In this document: positions 9,801 through 20,515 of the stretch, piece after piece
Layout: each line of letters starts with the position of its first letter
How positions within the stretch are numbered: the stretch's first letter is position 1
Assembly (NCBI GenBank): GCA_022539475.1
Contig: VCMS01000140.1
Coordinates: 141,437 to 205,436 of the forward strand
DNA length: 64,000 nucleotides
Direction of reading: 5' to 3'
Source of the DNA: Gracilaria domingensis
Taxonomy: Eukaryota; Rhodophyta; Florideophyceae; Gracilariales; Gracilariaceae
Made by a program: the position numbers and the translations under genes
The notes under the pieces: generated by a model
What the model saw: the letters and a program-made list of their open reading frames with translations, nothing else
Told to the model about the DNA's origin: nothing
Database searches by the model: none

Positions 9801-10647
9801 GGACTTCGAGAGAGCTCCAGACCTTAGGATACCAGAGAACCGAATCACATGGATACCGATCATCAACGCAGATGGTGGGAGGTACATGACTACGAGAAGA
9901 GGCATAGTGGATGATATGGAGGCAGCCGTAGAAAGATATGTGCTTGTGAAGAAGAGAGCTTTACTGGATGCCCGACTGGGACAGATATGTGCTTTAATGG
10001 GTTCACAAGATAATAGGGTGGAAAAGGAGAGGATGTATGCGCCGAAGACGGGGGAGAGGGTGTTATGCACTGCAGTTGGATGCAAGCAGCAGCAGTTACA
10101 TACGGATTTCCCGACCTTGGCGAATGAGGATAAGCTGGAAGAAAAGAAGAACCCGGGGTACTTTAAGATGGTGTCCGGAAGTGTGTCGTTTCCAATTTGG
10201 GTATGTGAAGGGTCTCATACACACTACGCAGTTACTCCCAAGGCATTTGAAGGTTTGGCACGGGGGATGTTTGTGAGGAAGTTTTTCGTTCCGCCTAAGT
10301 CTATATTTATTGGAAGAGGTGATGTGTTCCATGCAGGCGCTTCAAATGAGGACGGAAGATTCCCCGAGATTCCCTTGTTTCTTTACCACATGTACATGGT
10401 ACCTGAGAAATACAACCTCCCGGATGCGGTACACCTTAACCCACACTTTCGACCTCAGTTCAAGGAGGATGAAGACCTGGTTAGTATGAAGGAGAAGAGG
10501 AAGAATCCAGAACCGTCGAATTTGGAGGAGGAGAATGATGAGGTGATAGTAGAGGAAGGGGAAGAACAGTATGAACAAGATGACGAAGATGAGAATTATG
10601 AAGTGGAGGAGATTGAAAACGATCTTGAGGATGGCGAAGAGAACTGA
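6868..10647 (+). CDS. ParB-like domain fused to 2-oxoglutarate/Fe(II) dioxygenase
   Basis: About 1259 residues from the ATG at 6868, chosen for its ACCATGG context; the frame is also open upstream, with an ATG at 6799. The N-terminal third is basic and disordered, with repeated KTPS motifs and an EDEDED run. Residues about 385-480 carry VLIDGAHRYVALKEL, the G-x-H-R motif of ParB/sulfiredoxin-like domains (DGAHR at 396-400). A basic, Arg-rich region near 690-750 may bind DNA. The C-terminus is an oxygenase: H1078-T-D1080 and H1155 form the iron-binding triad, and R1164 is a candidate 2-oxoglutarate contact. The tail is very acidic. Such oxygenases hydroxylate or demethylate proteins or bases; the target here is unknown. 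Its divergent neighbour is a DNA methyltransferase, which suggests opposed modification activities. The gene is intact and intronless. Confidence 0.7.
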   Translation: MAPQLRSGTKTAEPNAATGNASTAMKSKPAPGEEVTLLLGGARGNRAAIGKAVLVEVDAGGGKTTFRREMHGHALQGKPGEDVVGIWRAKISHELDTPYPYPFKCADEDSVPKTLTDMNRPVFYAWDLNLMSKVGDVVSADEGDKGAPSSKFIAPEKPSSTAGKRVRVVEPKTPSSARKRMQMKVAHVKTPSNAKKPQGGKQAPVLKLKTPSNVHGGGKQMQEFKMTTTPESAVSAFRKQTATIVQSGASRNSTAEAITQAGNRSGVTMEVIEVDEDEDEDVVLVKESLGSNVNELFDEGDVIPPDDVDTSLASLVFDLDHYEYVSVQVDIELIQVPEMTVRGLFRNHVEALKEEIGRKSFLQALGTMSVAVLSQDVSEKDIVQNNRLKVNCVLIDGAHRYVALKELCESMPNIRNLCGGLSVSLWKRKDGKKMTTREILSLGNVLNDGLKQARLMGFADKVHFIVSFIRVLVEEEKKDLSKMTRTSVAGALSVCGIIGQYNIKHLARFAEMGLKVAKSPGLLEHLERICGDYHEIGISCISSDEFFTMDEHTTHFTLDALVAYFSRRRVSKLTGSFEDVRKYFFICCRRLQSLAEKLSKKKKVTLEEAYAMKVEVTKFEMRTVREYLATQAARIEVPSNKKLWEGRISRRVWIARDKLAKSLGVDMLKPATGTTPTEPQSETKAVDESTTQRMATRSASRKAKAPVRKGSKDSDVESEENMPSKTRSMRSSRRSRRRRNAMRDVNPNQRKKSRTEGIQSVQDEVISHLRSLGAKGVRNLLKSHQISIGSDTDSDGVPIVVSQAEDTDPFDDTVPQVLAPGLKKAEEVAYEGDDSWLKLVKTLPSKWPTGVENVIKSVYPWMDAIHLQKQHRGHLLEPKNFESVHHAVFWHAAYHGHKLLNAAMGGMEVDEKTLWGDALKNDSLAYVYFVKKNAELRDRGFCILDGFASDGELVKLTESLSKLIDGDVSVELLDFFRRDFERAPDLRIPENRITWIPIINADGGRYMTTRRGIVDDMEAAVERYVLVKKRALLDARLGQICALMGSQDNRVEKERMYAPKTGERVLCTAVGCKQQQLHTDFPTLANEDKLEEKKNPGYFKMVSGSVSFPIWVCEGSHTHYAVTPKAFEGLARGMFVRKFFVPPKSIFIGRGDVFHAGASNEDGRFPEIPLFLYHMYMVPEKYNLPDAVHLNPHFRPQFKEDEDLVSMKEKRKNPEPSNLEEENDEVIVEEGEEQYEQDDEDENYEVEEIENDLEDGEEN

Positions 10648-10924
10648 GTGAATATGTGATGAAACTTTGTAGTAATCTATGTGTCGAATATAGTTTCGAA
10701 GTAAATGATCTTGTGAATCGAGAGAAAGTTTAAGAATTGTGGAAGCGACGACTCTACCCAAGATTGAAGTGTAGGGTAGGATACCATACCAAACACTTCA
10801 ATCCTGGAGAGCGTCATGAACAAGTGGGAACTATGTTTGTAGAGAAGAGATTCTGTTTAGTTGAAACATGTATCAGTTATGTACTTATGTTCGTATACTA
10901 CTTGTCTCGCACTTGGTGAATACG

Positions 10925-12127
10925 TTAGCCAGAAGGCAGTAGATGTTGTGTCGGGGGTCTAGGGTGCTCACCAATGGCGCACAAGTATCGCTTTGCGTTG
11001 ATTCTTGGTGCGTGTTTGACGACTCCGGAGCATACAAGTAGTACAATGAACAAGGTGTTTGTGAGGAGGGGCGGGATACCTCTGTACGAACCAAAGAATT
11101 CGGGGTCCAAAGACTCGGAGAGTGTGTGTGCGAAGAAAACTGGGACCACTCTGTTCAAAAAAAGTCTGATAGAAAGCAGGAAATCCTGAAGGAACAAAGC
11201 TTTCCGGAACGAGTTTAGAATACAACGGCAGTACGGATTTAGCCCTCTTCTCCGGTATACCACCCGATTGGAGAGCGGAACTATGTTGTTGAACGTATGT
11301 TTTGTAGAGAAATAGATCCCAAATGTGTTGATGAGAATGGTGAAGAAGCCGAAGAAGAAACCGCCGGGGAAGAAGGAAATACATGCAGTTTTGAGAGAAT
11401 CCATGACATCGATTGGAGGAGGACGGAGCTGATAGGTGACGAAGATAGAGAGGTTGAGGACGATAAGCCCACCGATGCCCATGCCGAGGTATTTATTCCT
11501 CAGTGCCGAAACGGTGCTGGATGTGTGCGACGGAGTCATTGGACCATATGCGAGTCTACCATACCTTGTGGCGTGAAGAGAGAATGCCAATTCAAACAGA
11601 ATAATGTGAAACATAGTTTCGAGCATGCTGTACAGGATGGTGAATCCCAGTTGTGTTTGGCGGGAGGAGCGATCGTAGAGAAGAGCGTGTGTTGTGAGAG
11701 GCTTTATAATCCCATAGAGAGCTCCTATGGCTACTGAAACGAAGAGGGAGAATGCCAAGAGAGAGGATAGCGAGAGCATGTTCAGTGGATTATGTGAATA
11801 AGACCGAGCCTCTGACATGTAGTTGGGTAGCTCTGAAAGATTCCCAATTGTGTGGAAGAAGGGAGGATGTTCAAGGATTCGGTCATGAACTGAAACTTCG
11901 TGAAGTATGTCATAAACATCACTGAGTTCATCCAGCAGTTCGGGGGATAAAAGGGTCTGGACTCCTCGAACCGTGGCTTCCCTGGTGTCAACGTCGTACT
12001 TCAGTTGAAGGCAGTCGTCAAAGGTGATGTATGTCCTATGGGGAAATGCGTTGAGATGGATAGGTATGAGAGCAGTTTGGTTGCGAAGCTGTACATGCGA
12101 TACCTTGTGGGTGTTTTGGAAGGCCAT
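10925..12127 (-). CDS. polytopic membrane protein of unknown function
   Basis: 400 residues starting at an ATG at 12127 (ACAATGG context). The first 115 residues are soluble and contain acidic, helical sequence (LLSPELLDELSDVYDIL). Hydrophobic segments that look like membrane spans fall at about 117-143, 160-184, 216-236, 248-276 and 365-382. A basic loop (RVVYRRRG) lies between the last two. I cannot assign a family; no transporter signature or receptor motif is visible. It is convergent with the dioxygenase gene, whose stop is about 280 bases away, and divergent from the small gene at 12768. The frame is complete with no sign of decay, unlike the neighbouring coiled-coil gene. Confidence 0.6.
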   Translation of the reverse strand: MAFQNTHKVSHVQLRNQTALIPIHLNAFPHRTYITFDDCLQLKYDVDTREATVRGVQTLLSPELLDELSDVYDILHEVSVHDRILEHPPFFHTIGNLSELPNYMSEARSYSHNPLNMLSLSSLLAFSLFVSVAIGALYGIIKPLTTHALLYDRSSRQTQLGFTILYSMLETMFHIILFELAFSLHATRYGRLAYGPMTPSHTSSTVSALRNKYLGMGIGGLIVLNLSIFVTYQLRPPPIDVMDSLKTACISFFPGGFFFGFFTILINTFGIYFSTKHTFNNIVPLSNRVVYRRRGLNPYCRCILNSFRKALFLQDFLLSIRLFLNRVVPVFFAHTLSESLDPEFFGSYRGIPPLLTNTLFIVLLVCSGVVKHAPRINAKRYLCAIGEHPRPPTQHLLPSG

Positions 12128-12767
12128 TGTGAGCTCTGCTGCCTGTGAGTAGATAGGAAAGAGGAGAAGAAATGAAGAACGAAGGGGCGAGGAGAAGATA
12201 TATTTATTGAGAACGAAACGAGCAGATATTACCTATAAAGAGGTGTATCGAAGGAGCTATATCTATGTTTTGTTTCCTTTAAGGCTTGTAAATTTGAAGT
12301 GAAGAAGGTGTTCATAAACGAGTGGCCAACTTAGCTTCCGTGATGGAAAAGCTATGAAGAGACGGAGTACATGAAGAGTAAAATGTAGGGCGATGAAGAG
12401 GACGGAAGAATCATGATATGATGGTAATGGTAGGATTTCATTTCATATACTACTGGCATGAACCATGTATGAAAAGGGACGCCCTTCTCGCAACGGTTGG
12501 GAGAACATGGAGAATGAGAAGCATAGAGAGTGTTCAAAAGTGAAGAATTATGCTAGTAAATATGAAAATAATTGCGATGCAGAGGTTGGACGGATATGAG
12601 CGGGTGCGGCGGTACTACAGTGTCATGGGACGAAAGCGTTTACCCTTGGTACACCGTGATCGGTTTGCGAAGGAACGATCAGCGAGTTCTGTTCTTTTCG
12701 GCTTCCCTGATTTCTCTTCTTTCGATATCCCTTTTGCTCTTCTACCAGATCTTCTACCAACGCGACC
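12128..12767. other. intergenic, divergent promoters presumed
   Basis: About 640 bases between two divergent genes. It is AT-rich near 12200-12300 and again near 12400-12560. I find no RNA gene, no inverted repeat and no clear TATA box. Confidence 0.3.
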
Positions 12768-13160
12768 ATGAGCGATGACGATTCGCGTTCGAACATTAGG
12801 TGGCCGTGGGAGTCGGAGGAAGGGGTACGGTCGCACAAGAAGTTAAAGAGTGTGTTCGAGGAGGAGGAAGAAAAGGACGAGCTGGACTGGTGGGCCACTG
12901 CAGTGCTGAAGTGTGCCGGAGCGATGGGGACGCGCATGGGAGAGGACGTGGGTCGACTGACGAAGAAGGTGACAGGGTTCGTGGTAAGGGAACTGAGGGG
13001 GATGAAAGAGGAGCAGAAGAAGATGATGAAACGCATTGAGAATCTGGAGGGGAACTCGAAGGAGGTGAATGGGAGGAAGAAGGGCGGGGTAGGGGGTGTG
13101 GAGGGAACGCTGGTAACTCCGGCGCCGAAGACAAAGATCGTGAACGGCGTTGGGGTATGA
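12768..13160 (+). CDS. small charged coiled-coil protein
   Basis: 130 residues from an ATG with good context (GACCATGAG). The sequence is acidic at first (FEEEEEKDELDWW) and then forms a Lys/Glu/Met-rich segment that should be a coiled coil (residues about 75-100, RGMKEEQKKMMKRIENLEGN). No domain is recognised. The frame ends in TGA at 13158, but the same frame continues directly with protein-like sequence to 13484. The stop may therefore be a recent mutation, a read-through site, or part of a splice donor (GGTATGAG). Confidence 0.5.
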   Translation: MSDDDSRSNIRWPWESEEGVRSHKKLKSVFEEEEEKDELDWWATAVLKCAGAMGTRMGEDVGRLTKKVTGFVVRELRGMKEEQKKMMKRIENLEGNSKEVNGRKKGGVGGVEGTLVTPAPKTKIVNGVGV

Positions 13161-13581
13161 GTGTGCATCGGAACCGAGGACGACGATGCGAGAGACTTTG
13201 TACCGGCGACGGATAGTTTTTGGGCGGATGAGGTGATGGAGGGAGAATTGGTGAGGAAGAGAGGTCTGAAGAGGAAGATTGGCGAGAAGAGGCCGATCCA
13301 ACCGAGGAGTGTAGGGGTAGAAGAGGATGAAATTCAGCCGAAGGTGGAGAACAAGAAAGGAAAAGGGGATAGTAAGAAGAGGACACGGGTTGGGTTCAGG
13401 ACTGTTCCGAAGCCGGTGTGGAAAGGGAGCAGTGTTGTTGGATACGAGGAGAAGTGGAGCTGGGAGGATGTTCTTGGAGGATGAGGAGGAAACTGTTGAG
13501 AATGATGATGGGAAAGAATTTCGTACGCTATCATTCGCGGATGTGGAGGTAGAGGAAGGAGATGAAGGTGCTTTACTTTGA
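13161..13581 (+). pseudogene. continuation of the coiled-coil gene past an in-frame UGA
   Basis: The frame of the upstream ORF resumes after the TGA with about 107 codons of charged sequence (basic patches RKRGLKRKIGEKR and KKGKGDSKKRTR, then SWEDVL). An acidic Glu/Asp-rich tail reads on in the next frame to 13581. Basic patches beside an acidic tail suggest a nuclear protein. There is no ATG to start it independently, so I treat it as the C-terminal half of the preceding gene. Read-through, an intron or decay are all possible. Confidence 0.4.
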
Positions 13582-14005
13582 TTGAGGTGATACAGTAGTT
13601 GCCAGGTTGATGGAGGTAGAGAAGCGGTGGGGGAATGGATGTGCGCAACTACCATTTCATGAATGTTGTACTAGCTAGAGTTAGTTTACATTCATTATTT
13701 GTGTTTATTTGCAATCGACAAGTATGCAAGTGCCGTTGGTAGCTTCCAGATCGAGCTACCACCTAATCCGTCTGAGTATACTAGGTACAAAAAACTTTCA
13801 TGTCATGGAGGTGAACTAGCAATTATGTCCGCTTTCATTCATTCTACAAATTCTGTAGTATTGCTTGAATAAATGAAAGTATGATATCCAAAACAATTTT
13901 TTTTTTGGCTTGCACATAGCCGTACATTCAATTCTTTGCACATTTTTTAACGATTCAATCCACAAAAAAGCATTCTAGCCTCTTTACATAGCGTTCCGGA
14001 AACAC
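13582..14005. other. AT-rich spacer
   Basis: About 420 bases of AT-rich DNA with a run of ten T near 13900. I see no gene. It ends abruptly where similarity to the 3' LTR of element 1 begins. Confidence 0.4.
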
Positions 14006-14340
14006 AGACGAACCCCCATCTCCCGTCGCCGGGTCTGTTGCCGCTTGTCGCACGTCCCGCCGAGGATTCCTCCTTTGTTTCTCCCTTCTTTTTCCCCCTT
14101 CTACCTAGGGCTTACACCGCTCTACGGTACCTTTCCTCTTCACCATTCCGTCACTTTTTTGCCCGACTCCTGGATCAGGCCCTTTCACCCTTCAACCTCC
14201 GTAGGTATATCCCGTACCACGGGCGGTCTTACACCCGCACTATCCGTGTTCGGAGGGCTCACCACTGAGTTCACCTTGTCTAGAGGGCAAGAACTCGAAC
14301 ACCTTGAGAGTCGATTCCATCGCTGGGGTTTTGCTCTACA
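14006..14340 (+). repeat. Element 1 5' LTR, 3' part only
   Basis: Matches 48350-48684 (starting near AACCCCCATCTCCCGTCGCC, ending CTCTACA). Sequence upstream of 14006 shows no similarity to the rest of the 3' LTR, so the left end of the element has been lost. Confidence 0.85.
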
Positions 14341-14522
14341 AGTGCTCTCCCGACTTCGCACGGGTTTGATTCTTTCCTTCGTTCTCGTTCTTGTCGAGGA
14401 GTCTCACGATTAGTGATCAAATTGGTTTTTGGGAAGCTACTGCGGAACAGTGGACTCTATAGAGTGTTTTATTTGGTTTTCGTTACTTACCGTTTGGAGT
14501 ATCGAGACCTCTCGTTGTTAAT

Positions 14523-16640
14523 TTGATCTTACCGCTGTTCGGCAGACCGTGGCCCGGTATGGCGCCACCTGCGCCGAACTCTCGAAACGGTGTGGCCAGA
14601 GATGCTGGTGTGTCTCCGCCTAGGCCTCCGCGTTCTCGCGCCTCCGTACCGGCAAGGTCGCCTGACAATGAACAGGTCCTGGAACCCCGGAGAGCTTCGT
14701 CAGTCACGTCGGGTCCTATGGCCGCTTCTACTGCAGGAGCTCCGCCCATTACGAGTATTCAGGCCACGGAGAGACCAGACAATGTGGTTAAAACTCCTGG
14801 ATTCTCGTACCTCGAGGATCAACTGCGTGTCAGTCAGCTCGTGCAAAACTCGTTTTTCGAGGATCTGCAGTATCTGAGACGAAAGCTTGACCAAGCTAAA
14901 ATCGGAGATCCGACCAACGACATTCGTGTCTTACGTCAGAACGTGAATTCCATTTTGGAAAGTCTGGGTGCACCCGCCGCTTTTGTTCAAGCTTACCATT
15001 CTTCTATTCAGGAGCATCGAGCTGAAATTGATCGCTTAACCACTCGGTTGTGTACTCTGGAAGAGATCATCCGTATGGATAACGCAACTGATGCGAAGAA
15101 TGTTAAGAAAGAAGCTTCTAAGCGCTCGGCACGCCAGTCTCCGTATCACGTAAATCGACGATCCAAAAAGGAACTCCGTTACGATTCGGATTCGTCTAGT
15201 TCCAATTCTAGCGTTCGCTCTGCGAAATCTATTTCATCCAGTTCTTCGGACAGTGAGGACGACCGAGAACGGTATGGGAGTCGATCCCGCGGAACGAAGT
15301 CGAAGGCGACATATGCCACTCAAGGAGTGATTCGCTCTCGCGAGAAAGGTAGACGTCATCTTCGACTCAAGGAGTTGAAACCAACGATTCTCCTCTACAG
15401 GAAGCTGTTATCGTATCTTTATACCGATTGGACGATTCATCGTCAAGTTGCACCTCGCGAAGTACCGGTAAGGTAAAGGACCACATCAGAAGACTGAATA
15501 TCGTCTTTACGAAGAAATTGGACGGCGAAGATCCAATTCTGGTACTGGACTTCCTGGCCCGCTTTGTGCAGGAAGCTGACATTCTCGGTATGAACGAGGC
15601 GCAAGCGTTTCTCGCTTTACCCTATTTTCTGTCGGGGATGGCTGAAGATCAGTTTAACTCGGTCCAAGGGTCGTCCCGTGCATCTCAAAGAGGTGTCAGT
15701 TGTTGGCTGGAAGCGGTCCAATATCTCCTGAGATCCTATGCAGCAGGAAGCGCGATTCACAACGCGACGCTCGCTCTACGAGATACGAAACAGAAGACTG
15801 AAGAGACCGAAATGGTTTACTCAACTAGGTTGAGTAAAGCGTTTCATGGCTGTGGAAATGTGTACTCCGCTCAGGACTCAGGAGAGATGTACAATGTTCG
15901 TGGATGGGTTGGACTCTTCTATCAAGACTTTGGTGGCGTGATATCGCGAAGAGAGAGGTAGGATTACGTATCTGGAATTGGTCCAGTATTCCCAGGCTGA
16001 AGGCGAGATCCTCCGTGCTCGGCGCCCGTCGAAACCCCGTCGCTCAAGGGCGTTGCTCGTCAGCGATTCATCTCCATCTCTTTCCTTGGAACGTAGAAAC
16101 TGCGTGAACCCGGATCTGGATAACGTCCACTTCGTTGGAAGTGCTCCCGATTCGTACGGGTCTTCTGACATTCCGTCGTCGCCGACCCTGACCTCGGAAG
16201 GTGACCCCGCACTCTATATGAGAGAAACACGGATACAGGCCACTCCACTCGCTTACGCGAACAACGGCAGACGTTTCTCACCCCCAGGATGGGTGAATGC
16301 GCAGCCGCAACGACGGCCATATGGTAATCGATCTTTCGATAAGTCGGTGACGACCATCTGTCATATTTGTTACCGACCCGGTCATATTGCACCTGTGTGC
16401 ATGTTGCCCGCTCGGGAGTTACCGAAACGTATCGGGTGGTATGAGTTCTTGTCACCAGCTGACCGTGCACGTGTTCCGAGTAAGAATTATGAATGGCAAA
16501 GGGCCAAGTTTGGCAATCCTGTTACAGGACAGAACGTTCGAACTGAGCAACCTCGGAACCAGGCTGAACAGGTAACTGTGACCAACCCCGAACCCGGGAA
16601 TTCAGTTTCCCACTCTGGACAGAGTTTGCCTTCACCGGCC
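14523..16640 (+). pseudogene. gag: Element 1 gag, broken
   Basis: Similar throughout to the intact gag of element 3: a Pro/Arg-rich start, a coiled-coil segment, a Ser/Asp-rich stretch, the shared motif RRHLRLKELKPT, a capsid-like core and a CX2CX4HX4C zinc knuckle (CHICYRPGHIAPVC, near 16357). It is a fossil with a few breaks. Confidence 0.75.
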
Positions 16641-16749
16641 AACCCCCGCCCAGAAATACTAAACTTGGAAATTCCCCGTGCGGGAGGGGCGTCTCCTCAG
16701 TCGAAGTCGGAGACGCCGGAGGCGCCGCCGCTTCGCTCCCAGGTCATTT

Positions 16750-19700
16750 TCCTTGAGAGGAAGATCCTGACGAGGAAGATGGCTCAATCTGACGTGGACT
16801 CAGAGATTCTAACGTCTCTCCGTCGTCTGTGGGTACGGTCCCGAAATTTTCGTAACCCGGATAGAGTCCTTGTGATGGCCAAGAAGAATTATAAGGTTTA
16901 CGCCGACCTCGGCTTATTACACCAGTTTATGGTTCGTCAACTCTATGTGTTGGACACGGGCGCTGCGCCCAATCTCATTCATCTTCGTTAGTGCCCCCGG
17001 CACTTCGGGAATTCGTTTGCTATGGTCCAGGCTTGGATATCGCAGACGCGAACAACAACCAGTTGCGCACGGTTGGTTACTTAACTTTCACAGTGAGACT
17101 TGGCACCTACGTGGTGAAACTTGAATTTGTTGTCTGCGATTCACTCGCTGCACCGGTTATACTCGGTTGTGATTTTTGCGATCGCTTTGTTGAAGCGATA
17201 CGCCCGAGGGCGAGAATCGTGGAAATGGAAGACGGTACAACCATTCCGATTGTTCGGAAGCTGTTGAGGCGCGCAATTCGGAAGCGCGTTTCGTTACCTG
17301 TCGCTCAGACGGTTCCAAATGTGGATCCGAAATCAACAAAGCTTCCCTCAGCGAAATCCGTTTCAATCCCGCCGGAATCCCAGGTGTGGGTGCAGTGCGT
17401 CTCCAAACACCATGGAATTCGACTAGTTAAACCGTCTTCATCGTTATACGATCAGCGACAGCTCGCTTTAGCTAATGGTGTCTTTTCTATCGAGCCCGAT
17501 CAAACTTTCAAGGTACTGGTTGCCAACTTTGGCAAAACCACTCAGTGGCTAGTGAAACATCAGGTACTGGGTTCGGTCCTGCCGCATCCGAAGGCACTCG
17601 TACAAACGAGAATCCCAACTTCCGAGTTTCTCGGTGTGCCCGAAGCTAAGGAGGGGGAGGCGCGTCCTGGAAACTTCGTTTTGTCGGATTCCTCCAGAAA
17701 TGAAAACACCGCCGTACCGGAAGCAGTTGCTACTGAAGAGGTGAATCTAGTTAGTTCGGACCGCGAACGACCGTTCACTTCAGTTAAATCAAAGCTGCCC
17801 TTTGGCACAGAACAGACGAATCCTGTTGAGGAATTAGAGAAGTTGAATCTAGACCATGTCCCAACGTCTCATCGCAAGAGGTTGCGAGACATGCTAAGAG
17901 AATTTATTCCCATGTGGGACGGTTCCCTTGGAACAATTGGAATTCCGGAGCACCGTATTGATCTGCTCCGAGATACTCGCCCCATCGCGCAACACCCGTA
18001 TCGGGCACGCCCGAAAGCGCGGGAAGAAGAAAAGTCTCAAGTCCAGAAGATGCTACGTGCCGACGTAATTGAGCCAGCTCTGTCGTCATGGGCATCGCCC
18101 GTTGTACTTGTTCCGAATTCGGATGGATCGTGGCGTTTTTGCATCGATCACAGGCGACTCAACGCCGTTACCGTCAAAGACGTGTATCCGATTCCACGGA
18201 TGGATGAGTATATCGACTCGCTGGGAAGCGCCAGAATATTTAGCGCCCTTGACGCCAATTGTGGCAGGTTCCAATTCGAAAGGAAGATCGCGACAAGACC
18301 GTGTTTGTATGTCACCAAGGACTGTACCGTTTCAAACGGATGACCTTCGGGCTAACGAATGCTCCCGCTACGTTTCAGCGCGCGATTGATATTCTGTTGG
18401 CCAGATTCAAGTGGAAGACTTGTCTTGTGTACTTGGACGACATTGTTATATTTTCCAACAGTATGGATAAACATATGTCCCATGTGAGGGAAGTGATGCA
18501 GGTTCTGCGTGACCCAGGTGTTACCTTGAAGCTCAAGAAATGCGGATTCTTTACCGACTCGGTGAAAGCCCTGAGCCACATTATCCGCCCAAGGAAACTC
18601 TCGGTCGACGAGGTAAGGGTGAAGTCGCTGAAGGAAGCGAAACATCCGACAACTCAAAACGAACTCCGATCATTTCTCGGTTTGTGTAATGTCTACCGTC
18701 GATTCGTCCGAATTTCGCTGATAATGCAGCTCCTCTCAACTCTCTCCTCAGAAAAGGACAGCCAGTTAAACTGGAACCATTCGGCGATCCGGAAGCATCC
18801 GCCTTTTCGTCGTTAATCGACGCTGTTACGTCTCCGCCGATTTTTGCGTTGCCAACTCCATGGCTTCCATATGACGTTGATACTGATTCCAGTGACCACC
18901 AAGTGGGGTGTGCATTGTTTCAGGTCTCGCAGGAAGGCGAGCGACGTCCAGTTGGATACTGGTATCGTTCATTGAACGTGCATGAGCGTAATTACTCAGT
19001 CCCTGAGAAAGAGTGTCTCGCCGTCGTTTGGGCGCTGTCTACTTTAAGTCCCTATCTCATGGGAACCCATGTTTAGGTACATACCGATCATTCGGCTCTC
19101 TGGTGGGTTATGGAGATCTCCGAGCCGTCGGGTCGCCTTATGCGTTGGCGTCTCCCTCTATCGGAATTCGATTTTGATGTCCGTTACAAACGGGGCACCC
19201 TGAAAATGCAGGCGGACGCGCTTTCCCGCTTAGGAACGTCTGGTGAAGCAGAACCTGTCGACGACGACGACATACCATGCTTCTTGATGGAAGACTGGGA
19301 GGAAGACTCCGAAATTACGGACGACGTCTGTGACGATATTCTCGCCGAAGAAACGGCCGAGCCACGGCCTGGCTCATTTAAACCCATTACCGCTAAAGAG
19401 GTAATACGTGAACAGCACGGGGATCCTTTCTGTACTCAGATAAGGGCCCGACTCAACGGGGGATTCAAGATACCCTTTCTAACCAACGATCAGGGATTCC
19501 TTGTTAGGATTGTTGGGCCACGCCCTCAAATTGTGGTTCCACACTCCCTACAATGGAGGTTTCTCCATATATCCCACTACGCAAAAATTGGGGGACACCC
19601 TAGTGGCAGGAAGTTCTATCTAATTCTCCGAAGAGACTTTTGTTGGCGAGCTATGGCATTCGACTGCTGCGCAGTACGCCGTTCATGCACGGAATGCGCC

Positions 19701-19945
19701 AAGAACAACGTCGAACTCCGACGAAATTCGAAGTCGATGAGGCTGTTCCCAGCCCGGGCTTCTTTGGAGTTCGTCGCTTTCGACATTCTGGGCGAATTAA
19801 TTCGAACCCCACGTGGTCACAGGTATCTCGTGGTTATCACGGACAGGTTTTCGAAGTTAATGCGAACGGTTGCGTTGAAGCGGATCACTGCAGCAGCAGT
19901 TGCACAAGCATTTGTGACGCATTGGGTCTTCACTTGCGGACCACC
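16750..19945 (+). pseudogene. pol: Element 1 pol, 5' portion, broken
   Basis: In order: aspartic protease (LDTGAAPN near 16956), reverse transcriptase (YLDD near 18430), RNase H, and the zinc-binding and first core part of integrase, all closely matching element 3. It is interrupted by the insertion of element 2 at 19946. It carries several breaks. Confidence 0.8.
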
Positions 19946-20515
19946 TGTGGTATAACCGATCCGTGCGAGCTGTGAGTGGGGAGCCCTGCGTGGGTTCGAC
20001 CATGCGGAGGAATGAAACGCGTGACACCTAATAGGTCGGCAGCACCCGCCGTTGCCTATAGTGCACGATGACCAAGTGGTAAATACGCCTGCACTGGTGT
20101 GCGGCAGGCACGTATTACCCTCGAGGTCAGCAAAACTAATAGAGGACTACTAGACTTACCAATTGGTGACAGTAGAACCGAACTGGTGTCGAATTAGCCT
20201 AGTTCGTGCTTGACTTTACCATTTGGTGTGGGAGGTCGGCGTCTCGGGGGTTTAGTACACCCGAGCGCCCCTCCGGCTCTCACGGGCCTAGTGTCACGTG
20301 GGCCACCGGGAGGTGCATTTGTGGTGCACCACCCCGCCACATATCTACACTACCTAGTAAATTTTAATTCTAAAGTAATGAAAATAAACTAATTAGTCCT
20401 TGCCAAGCCCGCGCTTAGCGTCCCCCGTAGTACAGTAGACACACGTGCCCGGAAGCCCGTGACGTCAACACTTGGTCTTATAGCGTCCCCGTCGATCCGG
20501 CCGAGCTATACTACG
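19946..20515 (-). repeat. Element 2 3' LTR
   Basis: 570 bp, begins TGTGGTATAACC in plus-strand reading. It matches 30848-31420 along its whole length and contains ACCANNTGGT at 20071, 20158 and 20218. Confidence 0.9.
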
